Shown here piece after piece: positions 54,385 to 63,815 of a stretch of 64,000 nucleotides of DNA (its first letter is position 1; each line of letters begins with the position of its first letter). Source of the DNA: Halomonas sp. Its GTDB lineage: Bacteria > Pseudomonadota > Gammaproteobacteria > Pseudomonadales > Halomonadaceae. The position numbers were made by a program, and so were the translations under genes. Under the pieces are notes generated by a model. It saw only the letters and a program-made list of their open reading frames with translations, made no database searches and was not told where the DNA came from. The stretch is from contig NZ_JAFIFK010000010.1 in NCBI RefSeq assembly GCF_020832045.1, forward strand, positions 62,001-126,000. Reading direction: 5' to 3'.

Positions 54385-55110
54385 TTACTTGCGCTTCAAG
54401 GCATCCTCGTCGATCTTATTCGGATCCATATGGCGGATGTCGAGCCCCTTGACCAAATAGATCACGTACTCGGCGAGGTTGTCGGCATGATCGCCGACCC
54501 GCTCCAGGGCACGCAATATCCACATCACGTTGAGCACCGGGCCGATGGCACGGCTGTCCTCCATCATGAAGGTCATCAGCGAGCGCATCGCACTGCTGTA
54601 CTCGTCGTCCACCGACTCGTCCTCATGCACGACCTGCAAGGCCAATTCGGTATCGAAGCGGGCGAAGGCGGTCAAGGCATCGCGCAGCATACCCCGCACA
54701 TGCTCGCTGATATGGCGAACCTCGACCAGGCCGCGCACATTGTTTCCGTTATCGATCAGGGTCAGGGCATTGCGTGCGATCTTGCTCGCCTCGTCACCGA
54801 TACGCTCAAGGTCGGCGGTAGCACGTATTACCGCCAGGACCAGACGCAGGTCGGAGGCGGCGGGCTGACGCCGCGCCAGCACTCGGGTACATTCATCGTC
54901 GATCTTGAGCTGCATTTCGTTGACGTCACGGTCGCGGTCGCGCACCTTCTCGGCCAGACGGCTGTCGCCTTCGAGTAGCGCCTGGATTGCCTCCTGCACC
55001 TGTTGCTCGACCAGTCCACCCATGGTCATCAGTTGGGTCTTGAGGGCTTCAAGCTCCTGGTTGAACTGGCGGGATATGTGCTGACTGTGGGTTTCACTGG
55101 TGATATCCAT
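54385..55110 (-). CDS. phoU: Phosphate signalling regulator PhoU
   Basis: 241 aa all-helical protein with two PhoU repeats. Each has the metal-binding E-x-x-x-D motif: LVLAVIRATADLERIGDEASKIA and VMWILRALERVGDHADNLAEYVIYLVKG. It links the Pst transporter to PhoR and restrains phosphate import. Order pstS-pstC-pstA-pstB-phoU on the minus strand is the usual one. Confidence 0.96.
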   Translation of the reverse strand: MDITSETHSQHISRQFNQELEALKTQLMTMGGLVEQQVQEAIQALLEGDSRLAEKVRDRDRDVNEMQLKIDDECTRVLARRQPAASDLRLVLAVIRATADLERIGDEASKIARNALTLIDNGNNVRGLVEVRHISEHVRGMLRDALTAFARFDTELALQVVHEDESVDDEYSSAMRSLMTFMMEDSRAIGPVLNVMWILRALERVGDHADNLAEYVIYLVKGLDIRHMDPNKIDEDALKRK

Positions 55111-55132
55111 CTTGCACTCCTCGGGCGGCCTT

Positions 55133-55948
55133 TCAAGCCATGCGGCCGGTAATGTAATTCTCGGTACTGCGCAGGCTGGGGTTGGTGAACAGGGTATCGG
55201 TGGGGGCGTATTCCACTAGCTGCCCGTCCTGCAGAAAGGCGGTGTAGTCGGAGACCCTCGCCGCCTGCTGCATATTGTGGGTAACCAGTATCAATGTGAG
55301 CTGCGATTTCAGGCTGCGAATCAGCTCCTCTATCTTGAGCGTAGAGATCGGATCCAGCGCCGAGGCCGGCTCATCGAGGAGCAGCACCTCAGGGCGTACC
55401 GCCAGCGAACGGGCAATGACCAGACGCTGCTGCTGTCCACCGGATAGCGACCAGGCCGAAGCGCGAAGGCGATCCTTCACCTCGTCCCACAGAGCCGCCG
55501 ACTGCAGCGCCCACTCGACGATGTCGTCCATGCGCCGGCGCGTCAGTCCGCCCTGCAGACGCAGGCCGAAGGCCACGTTCTCGTAGATCGACATGGGAAA
55601 CGGGTTGGGCACCTGAAACACCATGCCGACCCGCCGACGCAGTTCGTCCACGGCTACCTCGGGCGCGTGAATGTCCTCGCCTTCGAGCAGTATCCTGCCT
55701 TCATGACTCACATCCTCATTGAGGTCGTGAAGACGGTTAAGCATGCGCAGCAGCGTCGACTTGCCGCATCCCGATGGACCGATGAATGCCGTGACGCGAT
55801 GGCGCGGCACCCGCAACGAAATGTCGCGCAGCGCAGGTTTACCATGATAGGCCAGACTCAGCCCCTCGAGCTGAAAGCAGCTGACGTCCGGGGCGAATTC
55901 GGTGATCGAGCCCTGAGCGGTTGGCTGGAGTCGCGGCGGCGTGTTCAT
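55133..55948 (-). CDS. pstB: Phosphate ABC transporter ATP-binding protein PstB
   Basis: 271 aa. Walker [21 protein letters not shown], PstB-specific [26 protein letters not shown], signature [17 protein letters not shown], Walker [14 protein letters not shown], and [15 protein letters not shown]. Energises phosphate uptake with PstA and PstC. Confidence 0.97.
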   Translation of the reverse strand: MNTPPRLQPTAQGSITEFAPDVSCFQLEGLSLAYHGKPALRDISLRVPRHRVTAFIGPSGCGKSTLLRMLNRLHDLNEDVSHEGRILLEGEDIHAPEVAVDELRRRVGMVFQVPNPFPMSIYENVAFGLRLQGGLTRRRMDDIVEWALQSAALWDEVKDRLRASAWSLSGGQQQRLVIARSLAVRPEVLLLDEPASALDPISTLKIEELIRSLKSQLTLILVTHNMQQAARVSDYTAFLQDGQLVEYAPTDTLFTNPSLRSTENYITGRMA

Positions 55949-55964
55949 CGTTCGGCGTTCCTCA

Positions 55965-57548
55965 TCATGGACGCGACTGCACGTCGTGACGTGCGCGTAA
56001 ATAATGACGCAGGAATATGGCAGTCAGGTTAAGCACCAGTATTACCATGACAAGCAACAGCGCTGTGGCATATACGAGCGGCAGCGCCGCCTGTACATCG
56101 TTGCCGTGAAAGGCCGTATCGAAGATGTGATAGCCGAGGTGCATGAACTTGCGATCGAGATGGAGGAAAGGAAACTCGGTGTCCACCGGCACCTGAGGTG
56201 CCAACTTGGCCACGCCAACCAGCATCAGCGGTGCGACTTCGCCGGCGGCGCGCGCCACGGCCAGGATCACGCCGGTGAGCATGGCCGGTACCGCCATTGG
56301 CAGCACCACTCGCGTGAGAGCCTCCAGACGCGTGGCGCCCAATGCCAGTGCGCCCTCGCGCTGCTGTACCGGAATCCGCGCCAGACCCTCTTCGGTGGCT
56401 ACGATCACTACCGGCAGGGTCAGCAGCGCCAGCGTCAGCGAGGCCCACAGCAGCCCCCCGGTACCGAAGGTCGGCGAAGGCAGCGATTCGCTGAAGAACC
56501 ATTCATCCAGCGAGCCACCGATACCGTAGACGAATACCCCCAGACCGAACACGCCATAGACGATCGAAGGCACCCCCGCCAGATTGCGCACGGCGATGCG
56601 CACGAGATTGGTCAGCCGTCCCTGATGCGCCACCTCGTTGAGATAGACCGCCGCCAATACGCCGAAGGGCGTGACCAGTAGCGACATCAGCAGCACCATC
56701 AGCACGGTTCCGAAGATGGCCGGCCATACTCCCCCCTCCGTATTGCCATCCCGCGGCCCCTCGGAGAGAAAACGCCACACCCCCTGCGCCCAAGCCGCTA
56801 CTTTCTCACCGATTGACATGCCATTGGGTTGCCAGGCGCGAAGCACATCATCGAGCGGCTGGACCAGCTGGCGGCCATCGGCGCTTTCGAGCAGCGCCAC
56901 CTGGTTGCGCATGGCCTGCTGCAGCTGGCGCACGCGCTCGTTGGCTTCGGCCAGCGCCTGGCGTGCTGCTGTGTCGTCCGGCCTGTCGTCCAGTTGCCGA
57001 ATCAGCGGCCGCAACAGTTCCCTGCGCAATCGCTCGCGCTCGCCACGCAGATCGTGAAGCACGGCCAGCTGCTCCTGCAGGCTGGCCCACGCCGCTTCCT
57101 GCGTCTGGGCGATCGGCAGACTATCGGTTTCACCCACTGCTAGCAGCCGACCGATGAAATGGCCGTGTCGACGGCGCTCCAGCACCACCAGATCGGCAGG
57201 TCGCTCGCTGGCCACGATGGCATCGACCGGCAGCCAATGCCACACATGACCATCGAGGTCACGATTGCCAGTGAAATAGAGTCGCTCTCGCCCGGCCTCT
57301 CCCTCCAGCGGTAGCTCGCGTACGGCGCGGCCTGCAAGTATGCGACCGTCATCGAGTTCGACCAGCACGACTGACGCCGGCCAGAAGTGCCCCAGGCCGC
57401 GAGTAGCAAGCAATAACAGCAAACCACCCAGCATCAGAAGTGACAGCGCCACGCTGCCCGCGGCCAGCCAGGCCCATGGCCCCTCCGTTCGCGGCAGGCG
57501 CCGCTGCGAGAAGGGCAGCCAGACACTAATTGACGAATACCTGCTCAT
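55965..57548 (-). CDS. pstA: Phosphate ABC transporter permease PstA, long form
   Basis: 527 aa, well beyond the roughly 290 aa of E. coli PstA. The C-terminal half (about 265-520) is the permease core with six helices, EAA-like [41 protein letters not shown]. The N-terminal half has one membrane segment (about 25-48) and a large soluble region with a helical, Arg/Leu/Gln-rich part around residues 160-225, likely coiled coil. Long PstA proteins are known in Pseudomonas. 4-bp overlap with pstC. Confidence 0.94.
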   Translation of the reverse strand: MSRYSSISVWLPFSQRRLPRTEGPWAWLAAGSVALSLLMLGGLLLLLATRGLGHFWPASVVLVELDDGRILAGRAVRELPLEGEAGRERLYFTGNRDLDGHVWHWLPVDAIVASERPADLVVLERRRHGHFIGRLLAVGETDSLPIAQTQEAAWASLQEQLAVLHDLRGERERLRRELLRPLIRQLDDRPDDTAARQALAEANERVRQLQQAMRNQVALLESADGRQLVQPLDDVLRAWQPNGMSIGEKVAAWAQGVWRFLSEGPRDGNTEGGVWPAIFGTVLMVLLMSLLVTPFGVLAAVYLNEVAHQGRLTNLVRIAVRNLAGVPSIVYGVFGLGVFVYGIGGSLDEWFFSESLPSPTFGTGGLLWASLTLALLTLPVVIVATEEGLARIPVQQREGALALGATRLEALTRVVLPMAVPAMLTGVILAVARAAGEVAPLMLVGVAKLAPQVPVDTEFPFLHLDRKFMHLGYHIFDTAFHGNDVQAALPLVYATALLLVMVILVLNLTAIFLRHYLRARHDVQSRP

Positions 57549-58681
57549 GCGGCGCCACCACCGATCCAGCGATAGCGCCGCCGCAGACGGCTTCTCACCA
57601 CTTCGGCCAGGGTATTGACCAGGAAGGTAAACAGAAACAGCAGCAGTGCCGCCAGCATCAGCAGCGCGTAGGCTTCACTGCCGGGTACGGCCTCGGGCAA
57701 TTCGACGGCGATTCCTGCCGCCATGCTACGCATGCCCTCGAACGGACTGAAACTCATCAGGGCAGCGTTACCACTGGCCATCAGCACGATCATGGTTTCG
57801 CCCACGGCCCGTCCGGCGCCAATCATGACGGCCGCAAAGATGCCGGGCGACGCCGCCGGTAGCACCACCCGCCACAGGGTCTGCCAGCGCGTTGCTCCCA
57901 GCGCATGAGCACCCTCGCCAAGTCGTCCGGGCACGCCTGAAAGGGCATCTTCGGCCAGGGCATAGATGCTTGGCATCACGGCAAAGCCCATGGCCAGGCC
58001 CACGATCATGGCGTTGCGTGTGGCGTAATCGAGGCCCAGTTCGCGATCCAACCAGAGGCGTAGATTGCCGTCGAACAGCAGCCTCTCGACCTCAGGAGAT
58101 AGCCAAAAGGTCATCAGCACCAGCAGCAACAGCCAAGGGACCAGCCACAGCCCGGCACGAGACAGCGGCAGCTGCCGCCGCCAGAGTGACGGTAGTCGGC
58201 GCCACACGCCGGCCGCAAGCAGCACCCCCAAGGGCAGCATCAGCAGAAGTGTCAGCGCTCCGGCCAGATGGCGCTCGACCCAGGGGGCCAAGATCAGGCC
58301 GGCTACGAAGCCGACCACCACCCCCGGCATGGCTTCCATCATTTCCAGGGTAGGCTTCATGCGGCTGCGCAGCCGCTGGCTCATGAACAACGATGAATGT
58401 ATGGCGGCCCCCAGTGCCAAGGGTACGGCAAAGACCATGGCCCACAGCGCCGCCTTCAGCGTGCCCCAGGCCATTGGCGTCAGGGCGGTACGCACCCGCT
58501 GCGTCTCCAGCCTTCCCCCAAGCAGCGCCGGCAGCACCTCGACGACGAGAAAGGCACCTATCGCCATGAGGGCGAGGATCACGCCAATGCCACCCGCAGC
58601 GATCATTCCCGTGGCCAGCCGATCGAGCCATCGGCGCCAGGGAGATCGGGTAGCGGAGTGAAGACGTGAGGGTTCTATCAT
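57545..58681 (-). CDS. pstC: Phosphate ABC transporter permease PstC
   Basis: 378 aa. Six helices with the EAA loop LGATRWQTLWRVVLPAASPGIFAAVMIGAGRAVGETMIVLMASGN. A soluble insertion lies between the first helices (about 120-215). ATG 58681 is the likely start, as it gives the normal basic N-terminus; a Pho box lies 23 bp upstream. A frame extending past 58681 would run into the Pho box. Confidence 0.94.
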   Translation of the reverse strand: MIEPSRLHSATRSPWRRWLDRLATGMIAAGGIGVILALMAIGAFLVVEVLPALLGGRLETQRVRTALTPMAWGTLKAALWAMVFAVPLALGAAIHSSLFMSQRLRSRMKPTLEMMEAMPGVVVGFVAGLILAPWVERHLAGALTLLLMLPLGVLLAAGVWRRLPSLWRRQLPLSRAGLWLVPWLLLLVLMTFWLSPEVERLLFDGNLRLWLDRELGLDYATRNAMIVGLAMGFAVMPSIYALAEDALSGVPGRLGEGAHALGATRWQTLWRVVLPAASPGIFAAVMIGAGRAVGETMIVLMASGNAALMSFSPFEGMRSMAAGIAVELPEAVPGSEAYALLMLAALLLFLFTFLVNTLAEVVRSRLRRRYRWIGGGAA

Positions 58682-58703
58682 GTTCGGCAGCCTATAGCGG
58701 CTT

Positions 58704-58722
58704 GATGACAATTGCGTGACAG
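58704..58722 (-). promoter_or_regulatory. Pho box between pstS and pstC
   Basis: Read on the minus strand, CTGTCACGCAATTGTCATC has two TGTCA units 11 bp apart, 23 bp before the pstC ATG and ending two bases after the pstS stop. It implies a separate PhoB-dependent promoter for pstCAB-phoU. Confidence 0.85.
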
Positions 58723-58724
58723 CC

Positions 58725-59684
58725 TCAAGGTAGCGGGTCGAGCCCCAGACGCAGGCGCTGGTCCTTCAGCAGTCGCTCCGACAGCGCGACGAAACCCAGC
58801 TCCACCACCGTCTGCTGCCCCTGCGGGGACAGCACCAGTTCCAGCAGAGCCCGCTCCGGTCCGGAAAGCGTCTCATAAGGGGGTAGATTGACATAGAGAT
58901 AGAGCGCGCGACCCAGCGGATACTCACCCTGCTGGACCGGTTCGGCGTGCGGAAAATGCAGACGGCCGTCGCGGTCTTCAATGGAAAGCGGCTTCACGCC
59001 AGGTGTCAGATGATTCAGGCCGACATAACCAATGGCTTCCAGGCTCTCGGTCACCGCTGCCACCACTGCCGCCGACCCCGGATGCTCGTTGAGTCGGGGG
59101 CTGTAGTCTCCGCCACAGAGTGCCTGCTGGCGAAACAGGCCAAAGCTGCCGGAGGCGGGGTTGCGTCCGTTGAGTTCGATCTGTCCCGCTCGGCCAGCAA
59201 TACCCAGCTGCTCCCAGCGCACAATGGCCTGGCCGGCACCGCAGCGCCGCGTGGTCGAAAAGATGGCGTCAAGCTCATCGAGGCGCAGCGACTCGAGCAA
59301 GTGGTGGCGGTGCACGATGACCGCCAAGGCGTCCCGCGCCACCTCCACTTCCACCGGCGCATAACCCTGCCGCTCGATAAAGGATTGACGTTCCGATTCG
59401 CTCATCGGTCGTGACATCGGCCCGAGACGGGTGGTGCCGGCCACCAACGCCGGTGGCGCACTGGCAGAGCCGCCAGCCTGGAGTTGCAAGCGAATGCCAG
59501 GGTGTTGCTCGCTGAGCTGTTCGCCCCAGCGCAGCATCAGCCCGGCCATGGTATCCGACCCCACGATACCCAGCGTGCCGAGCGGCTCATCGGCCTGGGC
59601 ATTGGCCATCACCAATGCCAGCACGAACGCCATGCAACCTTGCAGCAGCCTGGGCCGGCTCAAGATCATGCCGGAAGCGATCAT
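58725..59684 (-). CDS. pstS: Phosphate ABC transporter substrate-binding protein PstS
   Basis: 319 aa. Signal LLQGCMAFVLALVMANAQA, cleavage near residue 31. Phosphate-contact loops: GIVGSDTMAGLMLRW and GGSASAPPALVAGTTRLGPMSRPMS; then NGRNPASGSFGLFRQ, the conserved R-x-x-x-S-G phosphate-binding region. Start ATG 59684 follows AAGGAG by seven bases. Belongs to the Pst system, but no TGTCA-type Pho box is seen in the 150 bp upstream. Confidence 0.9.
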   Translation of the reverse strand: MIASGMILSRPRLLQGCMAFVLALVMANAQADEPLGTLGIVGSDTMAGLMLRWGEQLSEQHPGIRLQLQAGGSASAPPALVAGTTRLGPMSRPMSESERQSFIERQGYAPVEVEVARDALAVIVHRHHLLESLRLDELDAIFSTTRRCGAGQAIVRWEQLGIAGRAGQIELNGRNPASGSFGLFRQQALCGGDYSPRLNEHPGSAAVVAAVTESLEAIGYVGLNHLTPGVKPLSIEDRDGRLHFPHAEPVQQGEYPLGRALYLYVNLPPYETLSGPERALLELVLSPQGQQTVVELGFVALSERLLKDQRLRLGLDPLP

Positions 59685-59837
59685 AATGGACTCCTTACGG
59701 GTGCCAGGCAGCATATCGCTCAGGCGCGGCTCGCTGCAGCGCTGGTGAGGGCAGAGCTTGGCGTATAAGATGGCGCTCTGCTATCGCTGCAACGCAATAC
59801 CGCCACCCACAACAACAAGCCGAGCTTACGACATTCC

Positions 59838-60245
59838 ATGACCGACCTCGACGATGTTCCCGCCCCCCAGGGACAACTGACCCTCAAACTACTGGCCAAC
59901 CGGCAGGATACCAACCTCTATGGGGACATTCCCGGAGGCTGGCTGGTAAGCCACATGGATCAGGCCGCCGAACTCGCGGCGGGACGTGAGGCTCACGGCC
60001 GCACCGCTACCGTCGCCATCGAGACCATGGATTTCCTGTGTCCGGTACGAGTCGGTTCGATGGTCAATATCTTCACCGCGGTGCGCGAAATCGGCCATAG
60101 CTCGATCAAGATCGACGTCGAAGTATGGATTCGCCAGCCTCATGAACGTGAGAATAGCGAACTCCACAAGGTGACCGAAGCCCGCTTCGTGATGGTGGCG
60201 CTCGACGACAAGGGACGCATACGCGCAGTACGCCAGGCCGGGTGA
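59838..60245 (+). CDS. Acyl-CoA thioesterase, YciA-type hotdog protein
   Basis: 135 aa single hotdog domain. TLKLLANRQDTNLYGDIPGGWLVSHMDQAAELAAG carries the family catalytic Asp and the Gly-rich turn, with FLCPVRVGSMVNIFTAVREIGHSSIKIDVEVW on the central sheet. Hydrolyses acyl-CoA thioesters in the cytosol. Divergent from pstS. Confidence 0.88.
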   Translation: MTDLDDVPAPQGQLTLKLLANRQDTNLYGDIPGGWLVSHMDQAAELAAGREAHGRTATVAIETMDFLCPVRVGSMVNIFTAVREIGHSSIKIDVEVWIRQPHERENSELHKVTEARFVMVALDDKGRIRAVRQAG

Positions 60246-60256
60246 CCTCACAACGC

Positions 60257-60284
60257 AACGAGGGCGCCATCGGGCGCCCTCGTT
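60257..60284. terminator. Terminator between the thioesterase and TRAP-protein genes
   Basis: A 12-bp perfect GC stem (60257-60268 and 60273-60284, loop ATCG) lies between two convergent genes, 12 bp after the thioesterase stop; it can serve both. Confidence 0.82.
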
Positions 60285-60303
60285 ACGGTATTGCTCTCGC
60301 CAA

Positions 60304-61392
60304 TCAGGTGACGACGGTGTCACGCGTCTTCAGATATTCGAACTCACCCACGTCGCTGAACGGGCGCAGCAGCGCCTGGAAGGCACTGTATGATTCGTAG
60401 ACCTTGGCCGAGTCGGGGTCATTTTCCACCTGCTGCTGAATGACCCGCTGCGAGGATTCGTACAGCGCCTCGATCACGTCCTGCGGGAAGGAACGCAGCT
60501 GAACGCCATGTTCTTCCACCAGTGTGGCCAGGGCCTGAGCGTTGCGATAGGCGAACTCGCTGATCATGCTCAGGTTGGAGGCCTTGGCCGCTTCACGCAC
60601 CACGTCCTTGAGGTCGTCGGGCAGAGCGTTCCAGGCGTCCAGGTTGACGGTACCCTCGAGCACGGCGGTGGGCTCGTTCCACGGGGAGGTGTAGTAGTAA
60701 TCCGCCACCTGATGCAGACCGAATGCCATATCGTTATAGGGTCCGACCCAGTCGGCGGCATCGAGTACGCCGGTCTGCATCGAGGTGAAGATCTCTCCCC
60801 CCGGCATGTTCACCGTGGTCACGCCGATACCGTTCATGGCCTCGCCGGCCAGACCCGGCAGACGCAGGCGAATGCCCTGCATGTCGGCCAGAGAGTTGAT
60901 CTCGCGCTTGAACCAGCCAGCCATCTGCGCGCCGGTGTTGCCAACCGGGAACGGCTTGAGGTTGTGCTTGGCGTAGATCTCGTCCCACAGCTCCTGGCCG
61001 CCGCCATGATAGAGCCACGCATTCATTTCGGTGGTGTTCATGCCGAAGGGCACGGCGGTAAAGAACTGCGATGCAGCCACCTTGCCACGCCAGTAGTAGG
61101 CAGCGGAATGGCCCATTTCGGCAGTGCCGGCGGCAACGGCGTCGAACACTTCCATTGCCGGTACCAGCTCACCCGCGCCGTGTACGCGAATACGCATACG
61201 ACCGTTGGAGAGCTGTTCGATGCGCTGAGCGAACTCGTTGGCACCTGTGCCCAGGGCAGGGAAGTTGGTCGGCCAGGAGGTGACCATGTCCCAAGTGATG
61301 GTGTCCTGCGCCTTGGCAGTGGAAACGAAAGGCGCGGCGGCGACGCCGGCGGCACCGATGCCGACGGTCTTGAGAAATTTACGGCGTTGCAT
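60304..61392 (-). CDS. Orphan TRAP-type substrate-binding protein with twin-arginine-like signal
   Basis: 362 aa. The N-terminus MQRRKFLKTVGIGAAGVAAAPFV has the RRxFLK pattern of a Tat signal, with AKA-Q cleavage near residue 27. The mature part belongs to the DctP family that includes TakP (alpha-keto acid binding): TWDMVTSWPTNFPALGTGANEFA, FFTAVPFGMNTTEMNAWLYHGGGQELWDE, RLRLPGLAGEAM and MQTGVLDAADWVGPYNDM. No dctQ or dctM adjoins. Likely ligands are keto or carboxylic acids. ATG 61392 is the start that gives the signal peptide. Confidence 0.88.
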   Translation of the reverse strand: MQRRKFLKTVGIGAAGVAAAPFVSTAKAQDTITWDMVTSWPTNFPALGTGANEFAQRIEQLSNGRMRIRVHGAGELVPAMEVFDAVAAGTAEMGHSAAYYWRGKVAASQFFTAVPFGMNTTEMNAWLYHGGGQELWDEIYAKHNLKPFPVGNTGAQMAGWFKREINSLADMQGIRLRLPGLAGEAMNGIGVTTVNMPGGEIFTSMQTGVLDAADWVGPYNDMAFGLHQVADYYYTSPWNEPTAVLEGTVNLDAWNALPDDLKDVVREAAKASNLSMISEFAYRNAQALATLVEEHGVQLRSFPQDVIEALYESSQRVIQQQVENDPDSAKVYESYSAFQALLRPFSDVGEFEYLKTRDTVVT

Positions 61393-61499
61393 GCGTGCAT
61401 GACTCCGGGTGGTTGTTCTGAGTCGCGTCTTATCAAGCTCAGCGCGATGTGTCCGCCTGTGAGTATGCTTAAAGCGAATTTTGGCAGCAAGCACGCCTT

Positions 61500-61515
61500 T
61501 TGACGTAGACGTCAA
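61500..61515. promoter_or_regulatory. Inverted repeat upstream of the orphan TRAP gene
   Basis: TTGACGT-AG-ACGTCAA (arms 61500-61506 and 61509-61515) is a nearly perfect 16-bp palindrome, 108 bp before the TRAP gene start. A regulator operator is likely. Confidence 0.45.
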
Positions 61516-61523
61516 CGTACTTG

Positions 61524-63731
61524 TCAGAGGGGGGTGAGCTTGGCAAACCCAAGCACCAACCACTTGTCCCCTTCGCCCTCGAAGCTGACCTGCACCCGGG
61601 CACGCGCCCCCTCGCCTTCGGCGTTGAGAATCACGCCTTCACCGAAGACGGGATGCTGCACCCGCTGGCCCAGGCTCAGGCTGGGTAGATCGCCCCCGGG
61701 ATCGACCGAGGTCTGACGCGACAGCCCCACCGCAGGGCGCGAAGCCGTCACTGGCCTCGAAATCTGGCCGCGCAGACGCACCTCCTCAAGATACTCGGCG
61801 GGAATCTCACGCAGGAAGCGCGACGGCCGCTGAAAGGTCTCCTTGCCGTGCAGGCGACGAATCTCAGCGTGGGTGAGATAGAGCTTGCGCATGGCGCGGG
61901 TCAGGCCCACGTAGCAGAGACGGCGCTCCTCCTCGAGGCGGCCGGGTTCTTCCAGTGACATTTTGTGAGGGAATAGCCCCTCTTCGACACCGGCGATGAA
62001 TACCACCGGGAACTCGAGCCCCTTGGCCGAGTGTAGCGTCATCAGCTGCACGCTATCCTCGAACTCGTCAGCTTCGTGTTCGCCGGCATTCAGCGCCGCC
62101 TCGGCCAGGAAAGCCTCCAGCGCTACGGCGCCCTCACCCGCCTCGGGTGGTTCGAAGGATTCGCCCTGGGTGAAGGCACGAGCGGCATTGATCAGTTCTT
62201 CCAGGTTCTCGACCCTGGCTTGCCCCTTCTCACCCTTCTCGTTGCGGTGGTGCTCGATCAACCCTGATATCTCGTTGGCATGGGCGATGATTTCGTGCAG
62301 CGACATGCCGGCGGTGTCATTGTCGAGACCGTCGATGAGATCGGCAAAGGCTTGCAGCGAAGCGCCGGCTCGACCTTTCAGAGAGCCGTCGGCCAAGCCG
62401 TCGTGCAGTGCCTGCCACAGCGAGACACTGGTGAGGCGAGCATGCTCGCGCAGTTGCTCCACGGTACGGGTGCCGATGCCGCGTGGCGGGACATTGATGA
62501 TGCGCTCCAGCGACGCATCGTCGTCGCGGTTGAGCAGCAGCCGCAGGTAGGCCAGAGCGTTCTTGATCTCAAGGCGTTCATAGAAGCGGTGGCCACCGTA
62601 GATGCGATAGGGCATGCCCTGGCGGATCAGCGTTTCCTCGAGCACCCGGGACTGAGCGTTGGAGCGGTAGAGGATGGCCACGTCGCGGCGCCGGTAGCCC
62701 TCATCGACCTTCTCCTTGATGCTGTCGACGATGAAACGCGCCTCATCGAGATCGTTGAACCCGGCATACACCGAGATCGGCTCACCGCGAGCGCCCGCCG
62801 TCCACAACTCCTTGCCCATGCGTTCGGCGTTGTGACTGATCAAGGCGTTGGCGGCATCGAGGATGGCGCTGGTAGAGCGATAATTCTGTTCCAGCCGTAC
62901 TGTCTTGGTCTCGGAGAACTCGCGTTCGAAGCGGCGAATGTTCTCGATCCGCGCTCCGCGCCAGCCGTAGATCGACTGATCGTCGTCGCCGACCACGGTC
63001 ATCGGCGTCTTCGAACCGGTGAGCAGCTTGAGCCAGGCGTACTGCAGGGTGTTGGTATCCTGGAACTCGTCGACCAGCACGTGGGCGAAGCGCTCCTGGT
63101 AGTGAGCCAGCAGTGCCGGATTGTCGCGCAGCAGCTCCAGGCTCCGTAGCAGCAGCTCGCCGAAGTCGACCAGGCCGCCGCGGTCGCAGGTCAGCTGATA
63201 GCGCTCGTAAAGCTCGACCATCTGAGCCATGTAGGCATCGCCATGCACGTCCACCTGATGCGGGCGCAACCCCTCCTCCTTGCAGCCGGAGATGAAATAC
63301 TGCACCTGGCGCGGGGGGAAGCGTTCGTCGTCGATCCGGTGGTCCTTGAGCAGGCGCTTGACCAGTCGCAACTGGTCGTCGGAGTCGATGATCTGGAAGT
63401 GCTGCGGCAGGCGCGCATCCTGCCAGTGCGTTCTTAGCAGGCGATGAGAAATGGAGTGGAAGGTACCGACCCAGACGTTGCGCAGCGACAGCCCCAGCAG
63501 CGCCTCGAGGCGCGTACGCATTTCGCGCGCCGCCTTGTTGGTGAAGGTCACGGCGAGCACGGCATAGGGCGACAGCCCCTCGGCCTGCATCAGCCAGGCA
63601 ATGCGATGCACCAGGACACGGGTCTTGCCCGAGCCGGCGCCGGCCAGCACCAGCATGTTGCCCTGCGGGGCACTCACCGCCTCACGCTGGGCCGGGTTCA
63701 ACTGATCGAGAATCGCCGTGACGTCATCCAT
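61524..63731 (-). CDS. uvrD: DNA helicase II UvrD
   Basis: 735 aa. Walker [23 protein letters not shown], Walker [58 protein letters not shown] and EERRLCYVGLTRAM; C-terminal UvrD extension ends in a Tudor-like domain (about 690-735, QRVQHPVFGEGVILNAEGEG). Repair helicase for nucleotide-excision and mismatch repair. Distinct from rep at 20.7-22.7 kb. Confidence 0.95.
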   Translation of the reverse strand: MDDVTAILDQLNPAQREAVSAPQGNMLVLAGAGSGKTRVLVHRIAWLMQAEGLSPYAVLAVTFTNKAAREMRTRLEALLGLSLRNVWVGTFHSISHRLLRTHWQDARLPQHFQIIDSDDQLRLVKRLLKDHRIDDERFPPRQVQYFISGCKEEGLRPHQVDVHGDAYMAQMVELYERYQLTCDRGGLVDFGELLLRSLELLRDNPALLAHYQERFAHVLVDEFQDTNTLQYAWLKLLTGSKTPMTVVGDDDQSIYGWRGARIENIRRFEREFSETKTVRLEQNYRSTSAILDAANALISHNAERMGKELWTAGARGEPISVYAGFNDLDEARFIVDSIKEKVDEGYRRRDVAILYRSNAQSRVLEETLIRQGMPYRIYGGHRFYERLEIKNALAYLRLLLNRDDDASLERIINVPPRGIGTRTVEQLREHARLTSVSLWQALHDGLADGSLKGRAGASLQAFADLIDGLDNDTAGMSLHEIIAHANEISGLIEHHRNEKGEKGQARVENLEELINAARAFTQGESFEPPEAGEGAVALEAFLAEAALNAGEHEADEFEDSVQLMTLHSAKGLEFPVVFIAGVEEGLFPHKMSLEEPGRLEEERRLCYVGLTRAMRKLYLTHAEIRRLHGKETFQRPSRFLREIPAEYLEEVRLRGQISRPVTASRPAVGLSRQTSVDPGGDLPSLSLGQRVQHPVFGEGVILNAEGEGARARVQVSFEGEGDKWLVLGFAKLTPL

Positions 63732-63815
63732 GGAAGGGGTCTGCCGCTGGAAAATTGATCGCCCAGCTTAGCATATTCGCCAGCCCAATCTGTGGGGCGA
63801 GCGGGGCCGCTCACT

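Noticed and set aside
59811-59818. AACAACAA, a perfect Crc/Hfq-type CA motif, 20 bp before the thioesterase start
   Set aside because: A single 8-base A-rich motif is expected a few times by chance in 64 kb; kept only as a note beside the Crc finding.
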